Source of the DNA: Muribaculaceae bacterium
GTDB lineage: Bacteria; Bacteroidota; Bacteroidia; Bacteroidales; Muribaculaceae
NCBI GenBank assembly: GCA_017620885.1
Contig: JAGAUF010000030.1
Location: 1 to 37,304, forward strand
Length of the DNA stretch: 37,304 nucleotides
Direction: 5' to 3'
The position numbers were made by a program, and so were the translations under genes. Below are positions 7,703 to 15,400 of this stretch, one piece after another; the stretch's first letter is position 1; each line of letters opens with the position of its first letter. Under the pieces are notes generated by a model, which did not search any database, was not told the origin of the DNA, and was given only the letters and a program-made list of their open reading frames with translations.

Positions 7703-8938
7703 ATGAATAACGAAAAAGATACCTCCCTCCTCTTCACTCCGGCCAATATAGGTCCTGTAATGCTCCGCAACCGTACCATCCGCTCTGCGGCGTTTGAGGG
7801 AATGGGACGCAACAACAATCCTACTGACGAACTGCGCGACTATCATCTGAGTGTGGCGCGCGGTGGAGTCGGAATGACGACACTCGCCTACGCTGGCATC
7901 TGCGAGTCCGCGCTATCCTTCAAGACCCAGATATGGCTACGTCCCGAAATTGTGCCTCAGCTTCGTGAAATCACCGACGGAATACATGATGCAGGAGCAA
8001 AAGCCTCTATCCAGATAGGGCATTGCGGAAATATGACTCACCGCAGCACCGCCGGCTGTTTGCCCGTGGCGGCTTGCACGGGATTCAATCTATATTCCCC
8101 TACATTCTGCCGAGGTCTGCGCAAGTACGAACTGCAGACGCTGGCACGTCAATTTGGCGACGCCGTCAATACCGCGCGCGACGCCGGATTCGACTGCGTG
8201 GAGGTACATGCCGGCCATGGCTATCTGATCTCGCAATTCCTTTCCCCTTACACCAATCGCCGTCGCGATGAGTTCGGTGGCTCGCTCGACAATCGAATGA
8301 GATTTATGCGTATGTGTATGGAGGAGGTGATGAAGGCCGCCGGCAACGATATGGGCGTCCTTGTCAAAACGAATATGCGCGACGGATTCAAGGGTGGACT
8401 GGAGATCGACGACTGCATAACCGTGGCGAAGGAACTGGAACAGCTTGGCGCGCACGCCTTAGTCCTTTCGGGAGGCTTCGTAAGCAAAGCGCCCATGTAC
8501 GTGATGCGCGGTCAGATGCCTATCTACACGATGACCTACTATATGAAACAGTTGTGGCTGAAATACGGCGTGCGTATGGTGGGCAAATATATGATTCCGA
8601 CAGTACCTTTCAAGGAGCTGTATTTCCTCGATGACGCACTGCGATTCCGCGAAGCTCTGAAGGGCCAGCTCGTATACGTGGGAGGTGCCGTGAGTCGCGA
8701 GGGTATCGACAAGGTTCTCTCGTCGGGATTCGATTTCGTACAGATGGGACGCGCGCTGATTAATGAACCTGATTTCGTAAACCGTCTCCGCGAGGGAGAA
8801 GAACGTTGCGACTGCGACCATGTGAACTATTGTATAGGCCGCATGTACGGCGACAAGATGGTATGCCACAAGCATTGCACCGACATTCCCAAAGGAATTC
8901 AGAAGGAGATAGACAAAATCAAGGGGGATAAACGATGA
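7703..8938 (+). CDS. Old Yellow Enzyme family FMN reductase (candidate bile-acid 5-beta-reductase/dehydrogenase)
   Basis: The 411-aa product is a single OYE-type TIM barrel and lacks the C-terminal FAD/NAD domains of BaiCD or 2,4-dienoyl-CoA reductase. The typical HAGHGYLISQFLSPYTNRR stretch (~169-187) with FGGS and the late FVQMGRALINEPD (~345-357) identify the family. The C-terminus carries C369, C371, C377, C388 and C392. Compared with the usual Cx2CNxC iron-sulfur motif, the second Cys is Val374 while the following Asn is kept, so the cluster may be absent or differently ligated. In gut Bacteroidetes an OYE-like 5BR beside 5AR interconverts 3-oxo-5-beta and 3-oxo-delta-4 bile acids, the role inferred here. 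The stop overlaps the next start as ATGA (8935-8938), implying translational coupling. Confidence 0.85.
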   Translation: MNNEKDTSLLFTPANIGPVMLRNRTIRSAAFEGMGRNNNPTDELRDYHLSVARGGVGMTTLAYAGICESALSFKTQIWLRPEIVPQLREITDGIHDAGAKASIQIGHCGNMTHRSTAGCLPVAACTGFNLYSPTFCRGLRKYELQTLARQFGDAVNTARDAGFDCVEVHAGHGYLISQFLSPYTNRRRDEFGGSLDNRMRFMRMCMEEVMKAAGNDMGVLVKTNMRDGFKGGLEIDDCITVAKELEQLGAHALVLSGGFVSKAPMYVMRGQMPIYTMTYYMKQLWLKYGVRMVGKYMIPTVPFKELYFLDDALRFREALKGQLVYVGGAVSREGIDKVLSSGFDFVQMGRALINEPDFVNRLREGEERCDCDHVNYCIGRMYGDKMVCHKHCTDIPKGIQKEIDKIKGDKR

Positions 8939-9744
8939 ATCTTTCCAAAATAAAAGGGAAAACGGCAGTCGTCACAGGGGCCTCGTCGGGTATCGGGCTG
9001 CAGTTTTGTCGCCGCTTGGCCGAGCAGGGCGCCGACATCGTGATGATAAGCAATCAGAATAAGGAATTGACCGCCGCCGCACGCGAATTATCGGACAAAT
9101 ATGGCATAATCACCTACCCGCTGTGCGTGGATCTGACGGCTCCCGACGTCGTGACAGGCATAGAGACGTTTCTGCAGTCGCGCAAGCTGCAGCCGGAAAT
9201 CCTCATTAATAACGCCGGGATATTCTCATTCAATTATCTGACGGAAACACCCGACGGTAAAATTGAAGCGTTCATCGACCTGCACGTACGCGCCGTGACA
9301 CAGCTGAGCATCGCCTTTGCGCGTCGATTCAAGGCTCTTGGACGTGGATGGATACTTAATATGTCATCTATGTCATGCTGGATGCCGATGCCCGGTATAG
9401 CGCTTTATTCCTCCACAAAAGCGTATATACGTGTTCTCTCGCGCGCCCTGCATTATGAGATGCGCGATGACGGCGTCCGCGTATGCGTCGCCTGCCCGGG
9501 AGGAATAGCGACCGACCTTTTCGGACTTCCTCACAAGCTGCAACGCCTTGCCGTAAGAATCGGCGCCCTCCAGACTCCGGAGAAATTTTCTTACAACGCT
9601 CTGAAACGTCTTATGTCGGGCAAAGCTCAATATATCAACGGGCCGTTGAATCGGTTTGCGATATTCTTTATCGCCATTATGCCGCGCCGCGTGCGTATGC
9701 TCGTCAAACGCCTGATGCTCGACAAAGGTATCCGGAAGCCATAA
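8935..9744 (+). CDS. Short-chain dehydrogenase/reductase (candidate 3-beta-hydroxysteroid dehydrogenase)
   Basis: The 269-aa product is a classical SDR: the Rossmann motif TGASSGIG (14-21), NNAG (92-95), catalytic Ser144/145 in NMSSMS, and YSSTK with Tyr158 and Lys162. Asn39 after the second strand, with no Asp there, would suit NADP(H), but this is a weak cue. The C-terminal third is hydrophobic and basic (e.g. FAIFFIAIMPRR, ~239-250) and could touch the membrane, as in SDRs of the 17-beta-HSD12/ketoreductase group. It starts in a 4-bp overlap with the OYE gene and ends the operon, so it probably handles the 3-oxo/3-beta-hydroxy step on the product of the two double-bond reductases. The enzyme class is certain; the steroid substrate is inferred. 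Confidence 0.85.
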   Translation: MNLSKIKGKTAVVTGASSGIGLQFCRRLAEQGADIVMISNQNKELTAAARELSDKYGIITYPLCVDLTAPDVVTGIETFLQSRKLQPEILINNAGIFSFNYLTETPDGKIEAFIDLHVRAVTQLSIAFARRFKALGRGWILNMSSMSCWMPMPGIALYSSTKAYIRVLSRALHYEMRDDGVRVCVACPGGIATDLFGLPHKLQRLAVRIGALQTPEKFSYNALKRLMSGKAQYINGPLNRFAIFFIAIMPRRVRMLVKRLMLDKGIRKP

Positions 9745-9767
9745 GCAGATTCAATCGGCAAACACTC

Positions 9768-10235
9768 TCAGAGATTCAGCGGAAGCGTTGATGTGTGCTT
9801 CACCTCGGCCATCACGAAGGTCGAGGTCACCGATCCGATTGATTTGATATTTCCGAGCACCTCCATCACGAAATCACGATAATAATTCATATTCGGCGCA
9901 TATATCTTCAGAAGATAATCGTATGCGCCGGCCATATTGTAACATTCCAGCACCTCGGGGATGTCGCGCACAAGGTTCATAAAATCATGGGCGGCGGCGT
10001 TGCTGTGCGTCACGAGCTTGATATTGCAGAAGACAGTAAATCCGAGGTTAAGCATATCAGGGTTGAGGACAGCGACATAGCCACGTATTACACCATCGCG
10101 CTCCATTCGCTTGATACGCTCATAGACAGGGGTTGTGGAAAGATTCACTTCAGCGGCAATCTCCTTGGTGGTTTTTTGCGAATTGTTCTGAAGAATCTGA
10201 AGAATCTTCATATCAATAGTGTCAAGATGTACCAT
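9768..10235 (-). CDS. Lrp/AsnC family transcriptional regulator
   Basis: The 155-aa product has the standard Lrp size and order: an N-terminal helix-turn-helix (~1-50; LDTIDMKILQILQNNSQKT, then EIAAEVNLSTTPVYERIKRME) and a C-terminal RAM ligand-binding/oligomerisation domain (~65-140) with the diagnostic GAYDYLL (~103-109). It would bind DNA as a multimer and respond to an amino acid or another small molecule. The frame is open upstream to 10376, but the ATG at 10235 (MVHLDTID) fits the family start and the predicted promoter. It converges with the SDR gene across 23 bp, so a local regulatory link to that operon is plausible but not shown. Confidence 0.92.
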   Translation of the reverse strand: MVHLDTIDMKILQILQNNSQKTTKEIAAEVNLSTTPVYERIKRMERDGVIRGYVAVLNPDMLNLGFTVFCNIKLVTHSNAAAHDFMNLVRDIPEVLECYNMAGAYDYLLKIYAPNMNYYRDFVMEVLGNIKSIGSVTSTFVMAEVKHTSTLPLNL

Positions 10236-10300
10236 AGAAAATATTTCTAATTGAGGGTTATCGACAAAGTTTAAAAGTGCAAATATTCTAATTGCTGCCA

Positions 10301-10331
10301 CAAAATTAGTTAATTTCACCAAATTTTCAAA
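10301..10331 (-). promoter_or_regulatory. Bacteroidetes-type promoter of the Lrp/AsnC gene
   Basis: On the minus strand TTTG (10331-10328) and TAATTTTG (10308-10301) are separated by exactly 19 bp, a full consensus match. Transcription would start near 10294, leaving a ~60-nt leader before the ATG at 10235. Confidence 0.7.
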
Positions 10332-10359
10332 ATTATTAGGAAAGAGCTTCCAAATTTTG

Positions 10360-10367
10360 TAATTTTG
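10360..10367 (+). promoter_or_regulatory. Orphan -7 element on the plus strand
   Basis: An exact TAATTTTG lies on the plus strand, divergent from the Lrp promoter. The -33 position has only a TTAG-like match (10336-10339). No plus-strand gene follows; instead a hairpin with a T-tract lies ~165 bp downstream (see the ncRNA candidate). Confidence 0.35.
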
Positions 10368-10373
10368 TAGCGT

Positions 10374-10563
10374 CATAAGTCAGTCGAAGCCGTTCAGAAT
10401 GATATATCTGACGATTAGAGACTGATATTTGCGACCATTATTCCACCAACATATAGTCGCTTTCGACATTCCTCAAGAAGGAAAAAATTTTGAATGATGT
10501 TATCATAAAATTAATGAGTGTGAACCTACCGGAGACAGATCGTGAGATTAGTCTCCTTTTTTA
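10374..10563 (+). ncRNA. Candidate small RNA between the Lrp gene and a secreted-protein gene
   Basis: The 390 bp between 10236 and 10625 hold no convincing gene. On the plus strand an orphan TAATTTTG (10360-10367) is followed ~165 bp later by a terminator-like hairpin: GGAGAC (10531-10536) pairs with GTCTCC (10551-10556) and a six-T tract starts at 10557. A transcript between them would be ~190 nt. Short internal complementarities exist (e.g. GCGA near 10431 with TCGC near 10457). No known RNA family was recognised, and the 5' and 3' ends are not complementary in the way of 6S RNA. This is an inference from the promoter/terminator pairing only. Confidence 0.3.
10531..10563 (+). terminator. 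Terminator-like hairpin on the plus strand
   Basis: A 6-bp stem GGAGAC/GTCTCC (10531-10536 / 10551-10556) with a 14-nt loop is followed directly by TTTTTT. The stem is short but the T-tract is good. It does not suit the minus-strand gene at 10626, because no A-run precedes it on the plus strand. Confidence 0.45.
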
Positions 10564-10585
10564 TTCACTCAGATTTAATGAAACC

Positions 10586-10612
10586 TTCCCGGCACGATTC
10601 GCAAGCCGGGAA
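10586..10612 (-). terminator. Possible terminator of the secreted-protein gene
   Basis: An 8-bp inverted repeat (TTCCCGGC 10586-10593 with GCCGGGAA 10605-10612) lies 14 bp past the stop codon of the minus-strand gene. The T content after the hairpin in that direction is modest, so this is tentative. Confidence 0.4.
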
Positions 10613-10625
10613 CAAGAATACCATA

Positions 10626-11237
10626 TCAATAATACTCTATCGCGCGAGTCTCCACAAATTCCAGTTCCTCTTTTTTCTGATCCTCCCCAAAATCCATCAT
10701 TTTAACTTTACGTTTTACCCAGCTTCCCCACTCGTCACATTCGTAATCGGAATATACATATTCCAATCGTCCACGCTCCTTGCCCATCAGATAATTTACG
10801 ACTTTTCCTGTCAGCACACCATCCGTATATGTATATGTGAAATCGGCATCGAACCTCTGGAAAACATTCGTTTTAACGTGAATTGAAACCGGCAGGCAAC
10901 CAGTGTCATATTCCACCGAGCCCTCCTCTCTCATCTCCATCTTCCCGATTTTCCATCCTATATCAAAACTCCTCAAATACCCTAATGAATCATACTGCAA
11001 ACCCACCGCATCCATAAACATTCCTGTCCTGTCAAACTTCTCGCAATTGACACTCTTCAAGGGATCTTTTGACTTCAATTTTATCCGCTTCACCGGACCG
11101 TAGGCCTGATAAAGTATCGCTGTCTTATAGAAATATATTGTCTCACTCTTAATTGTATCACTCTTATGTTCTTTCGCAAGCACATTCATCCCGAAAGACA
11201 ACGCTAATATCAGACACAATACTTTTGTCATATTCAT
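10626..11237 (-). CDS. Secreted hypothetical protein with YD-repeat-like strands
   Basis: The 203-aa product starts MNMTKVLCLILALSFGMNVLA, a signal peptidase I-type leader without a lipobox. The open frame extends to 11276, but the Met at 11237 (or 11231) places the signal peptide at the N-terminus. The mature part consists of short beta-hairpin-like units such as YDSLGYLRSFD, FTYTYTDGVLTGK, LEYVYSDYECDEWGSWVKRKV. These resemble the YD/RHS-like units seen in many Bacteroidales exported proteins (compare the common DxxGNWxKR pattern). It lies 16 bp downstream of the decayed lipoprotein gene and probably shares its promoter. No enzymatic motif is visible; function unknown. Confidence 0.7.
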   Translation of the reverse strand: MNMTKVLCLILALSFGMNVLAKEHKSDTIKSETIYFYKTAILYQAYGPVKRIKLKSKDPLKSVNCEKFDRTGMFMDAVGLQYDSLGYLRSFDIGWKIGKMEMREEGSVEYDTGCLPVSIHVKTNVFQRFDADFTYTYTDGVLTGKVVNYLMGKERGRLEYVYSDYECDEWGSWVKRKVKMMDFGEDQKKEELEFVETRAIEYY

Positions 11238-11253
11238 ATTTCTATTTATTTCT

Positions 11254-12305
11254 TTATTTAAGCCAATATTCGCCACTTAATGGAGCTAAATACATAGTGC
11301 TTATTACAGACGACTTTACTTCATCATCCAAATTTAAATCCGGCTTGACTACTTTGATATATTCCACGCTGAGAGATCTGGTTTTTTTGCAAGAATTCCG
11401 TACCACTAAAAAACTGACAACTATTAATGCCATCCATATATGTATCAACAATGGCTGTGGCATAAGGACAAGGATCAATCGCACAATATCTATTGAATTG
11501 TACAGAGCCATTCAATATGTTAGGAATATCGGAATAATATTTAGTAGTATTTCTTGATCGCAGCAAATTGAGTTGCTGCTCACCATAAAAGCTATTCAAC
11601 ACATCATAAGGAACAATTATTCCTCTTCTTATATTAGACAACACCAAATTATGAAGAGATGCTATTTAAAATTCTTCTTCCGTATCATCAGTAATATAAT
11701 CCGGATAACTCTTCGAATATCTTTGCCATTCAGTTTTCATAGCATTTTCACTGTATACAAGAGCCAGTGTTCCATAATAATCACTAAATTGATACTGTTC
11801 GGCTGCAGTAGTATAATATTGTCCATACTCATTTGACAGAAATGGCATTGATAGAATAAAATTAGCCATTTAATAAGCCGCTCCGAAAGCTACACTACAT
11901 ACTGCAGCCATTGATAATTTTCCCCAAAAACCTCTCCCTTTACTAAGCCCGTATTTAAATCCATGTGCCATTCCTTTCACATCACTTAATATAAATCCAA
12001 CTTTTTGTACCGTTTCTCCAATTGAAGAGGCAGTGACGATTTCATCTTCGTTATATTTAACAGATGCAATACTATCATTAATTTGCTTCAGTCTATATAT
12101 GATGGATAATTCTGCATTCGAAAGCTGAGTACTTGAAGATTCATCTGAATTCATTTTTTCTTTTGCTTTATAATTTTGATAATTCAAATCTTGAAGTTCT
12201 ACAGACTCATCCTTTGTGCATCCATTAAATAAAACCACGCATACTATCACATACTATCAAGAGTATACTTTTTAATATTCCTCTTTTAATACTCATCTTT
12301 TTCAT
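11254..12305 (-). pseudogene. Decayed lipoprotein gene with one duplication, two stops and one frameshift
   Basis: Stitching reading frames gives one ancestral protein of ~346 aa. It starts at ATG 12305 (MKKMSIKRGILKSILLIV) and continues, after removing one copy of a 10-bp tandem duplication at 12239-12258, into a lipobox (LFNGC) and an acidic/Ser-rich linker. Two in-frame TAA codons interrupt it, at 11872-11870 (after SVAFGAAY) and 11668-11666 (between DDTEEEF and IASLHNLVLSN). A one-base slip in the A7 run (T7 on plus, 11382-11388) then separates GTEFLQK from TRSLSVEYIKVVKPD and the end SGEYWLK. With one A fewer, the frame is restored. The phase is the same across both stops, which argues for decay of one gene rather than several small genes. 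It resembles Bacteroidales lipoproteins of unknown function. Confidence 0.75.
12239..12258. repeat. 10-bp tandem duplication disrupting a signal peptide
   Basis: Two adjacent copies of GCATACTATC (12239-12248) and ACATACTATC (12249-12258) differ by one base. Ten is not a multiple of three, so the extra copy shifts the frame in the hydrophobic core of the lipoprotein signal peptide; removing one copy restores a canonical leader and lipobox. Confidence 0.8.
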
Positions 12306-12324
12306 TAGATCTTCTTATTATTTG

Positions 12325-12355
12325 CAAAATTACAAAAAGAACCTGACCTGTGCAA
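12325..12355 (-). promoter_or_regulatory. Promoter for the pseudogene and secreted-protein gene
   Basis: On the minus strand TAATTTTG (12332-12325) is preceded at 19 bp by TTGC (12355-12352). It lies ~20 bp before the ancestral ATG at 12305 and may still drive the intact downstream gene at 10626-11237. Confidence 0.55.
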
Positions 12356-12437
12356 TACATAATCTGAATCTTTGAATTCACACAGCCGCAGATCCAAAAC
12401 GACCTTCTCAATGATGCGTCAGAGCTTTTCCGCACAT

Positions 12438-12471
12438 AAAAAATCGGCCCGGAGAAAATCCCCGGGCCGAT
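12438..12471 (-). terminator. Rho-independent terminator of the 1577-aa secreted-protein gene
   Basis: A perfect 10-bp stem (12443-12452 with 12462-12471) with a 9-nt loop is followed, reading on the minus strand, by a run of Ts (12443-12438). It sits 20 bp past the stop codon. Confidence 0.88.
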
Positions 12472-12490
12472 CCAAGATTCGGATTAATTA

Positions 12491-15400
12491 TTATTTCACT
12501 ACAACCTTGTAGTCGTCCTTACCTACTCTTACGATGTAGATGCCGGACTCAAGATTATATGTTTCAGCATCGCTTCTGACTGTGGCTTCGCGCATAAGCT
12601 TGCCGTCGGTCGTAAAGATGCGCATCTCTTTTCCTGTATAGCCGCTGACGAGGACTCCACCCTTCACGCCGGCTACGTGAGCCGATACACCGTCGATTCC
12701 ATCAACACCCGAGCTAAATACGCGTGCTGCATTTGAACGGGGACCACCGATGATGATATTGCCTGACTTCGTGTATGTGATAACATAATACGTAGCGTTG
12801 TGATCGTCAGTGATGGTAGTATCGGTGAAGGTAGTGGCCTTCAGGTTGTCAGCCATGCATGACCATGTGCTCCAGTCGTCGTCGGTAAGACGCCATACGC
12901 TGTAATGATCGATGTCGTATACACTTTCCTGCTTAGCGGGAGTGAACTCGATGTCGTCGAGCATAGCGCCAAACGTGTCGAAGCTGCGGAATACAAGGGC
13001 GAAGTATTTAGCATCTTTCGGGAGCGTGAAGCTTACGTGTTCCCAAGCCTCTGTACCCTCCTTAGAGAATGTACGGATGTACTTGAAGCTGCCACACTTG
13101 CCATCCTTAGCGGAGCCACCTTCAGGAATGTTGATAGCGTCGCCGAGGGTATCGTCGGTGGATGAGTAGTATAGCTCTACATACTCGGTGTAGTCGCTTG
13201 AAATCGTGCCATACCAGAAGCTTACTTCAGATCCACCTACTACTTCGGGCGAGATCAGCCAGTCGGCTGCCTGCGTGGGCTCGCTGCTGGTGTCGCTATC
13301 GTCGAAATACGGGATACGGGCCATGACATACTTCGTACCGCTGTGAGCGCCCATACGAGCGTCGTCTTTCCACATTGGGAAGTCGTTAGTATCTACAACC
13401 ATCCATCCGGTGGGCTGATCGTCACCCTCCCAGCGCAGACCGTTGAAGGGGAAGACGGGCTTGCCGTCCATATCGACATTGCGGAACATTCCGAGCTGTT
13501 CGCCCTGTTCGAATCCTTCTACCATCTCGAAGGATTCAAGACCTTGGAATTTAGTGTCGGGCTCGCTCCAATTAAGCGTGATGCCGGTCTTACCGTCGTC
13601 CCACTTACCTTCGAGGTCACGAACTACGGGAGCCTGTGAATCGATAACCGTCACCTTAGTGGAGAGCGTGTTATTCCATTCTATCTCATCATTCTCGTAT
13701 TCTACCGTTACGTCGATGGTGAGGGGTGATTTGGCAGCATAATCCTCTTTTGCGGACAGATTGAAGGACGTGGTAACCTTCTGGAGGCTGAGGATACGGG
13801 GAAGCGGCTTGTCGTCGCGGACAAGGATGTTGCCATCTTTATCCTTGAGACGGATAATCATTGTGGCCTCGTTACGGTTGAGAGACTCTTTACCGGCATT
13901 TCCTATCGAGATCAGATATTCGCTGCGTTCGCCGCTGAAGATATGATCCTTACCTGCGATAGAAGCTACATTGAGGTCGTAATCTACATCCTGCGTTACA
14001 GAGTAACCGTCGATGAATCCGTATTCCTCGCGAGTGGACTTGAGTTCGAAGCGAATTACGCACTGAACCCATCCCTTATTGAGCATAGCTTCGGGGAGCT
14101 CGATTGAGCCGTCTCTCCATTCGCCGTTGGCGGGTTTGTCCATCGGGAAGTCATCTACCTTCACGTAATCGTTCTGACCGGGATAACGTGCCCAGAGCGA
14201 CAGTGAGGGTGCGTACTGATAATCAAGGTAGCGGAGCGTGAAAGCAGCCTGACCTACGCTGAGAGTTGAGAACTTAGGCAGGACGAGTTCGCCTTCGGTC
14301 GGACGGGAAAGTGTGCTGTAGCAGCAGATACCACCGCCGTCGCTAAGGTCCTCGTCAGCATTGTGATAGTAGATGTCGGCCATAATGGACGAAATCGACT
14401 GGAATGCTGATCCTTCAAACTGATCTGCGAGGTTATTGTAAGTCGGATTGTAATCGAAGGCCGAGCTACCGAAGTGCTCTACGATCGGCAGGAGGTTGGG
14501 ACGTCCGAGAACATCGCCGATGAAGCGGGAGTTGATCGATTCACCCATGCTGTTTCTGGCCGAAGGACCGAGTACGTAACGCTCCTGAGAATCAACCGTA
14601 GCATTGTAATCAAACTCAAGACCGCGCGTTGTACCTACCTGATAGTAAGTTGCGGCAGGCACATTGTAAATGACGTATTCAACGTCGTCGGGATTTACGT
14701 AACCGCCGTGTTCACCTACGTTGGAGGGTTTCTCCCAAGTGAGCTTCATACCCATGTTGTCGTCGTGGGGGATACCTACGATGTTCTGCGGGCACTGCGG
14801 AACGTCGAGACCTACGTAAGCACGGTAGGTACGCATCAGACCGCTACCCTTGGCATTGGAGGGCGTCACGTCGAAGAATGAGTAACCGCTTTGAGCTACA
14901 TCCACGCGAGCCGTTACAGTAGCACCGGGTTTGCCGGTTGCGGAACCTGTCTTGTCGCCACAAGCGATATTTACAGTCACATCCTCGCTTGCATTGAGCA
15001 CGTTGCCGATAGCATTTACAGTCGGGAGCGTCACAGTGACGTTAGCGTAAAGGTCGCCGTTATCGCCGGCAGAGATTTTTACATCTTTGGGATCGCCCGG
15101 AACGTCGGAAGACTGGTCGCGGAGCGAGTTTACTGCGAAGTCACGAACACGTACGCCGGAGCCTGCGCCGCCGGGAGTCGTGCAGTGGAATGCGATGTAG
15201 TAATCGCCTGCCTCGGGCACGCCGAAGTTGAGCGAGTAGTTGTGATCGTTGGGGAAGTCAATATTACGTCCGCGGAAGATGTTGATCATATCCTTGGTAT
15301 TGGTATTGAGCTTCTTAGTCAAATAGATGTCGAGGCTCTCGCTGCCGTCGTACTGCATGTTTGCATACGTGAAGGCGAGGTTGTACATGTGCTCAGGATC

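Noticed and set aside
10490-10886. 71-aa and 114-aa plus-strand open frames
   Set aside because: They run through the terminator-like hairpin and lie partly antisense to the secreted-protein gene; no motif.
11254-12250. Three or four small independent genes in place of one pseudogene
   Set aside because: The fragments keep a common reading phase across both stop codons, there are no promoters or start contexts between them, and joining them gives a coherent lipoprotein with a lipobox.
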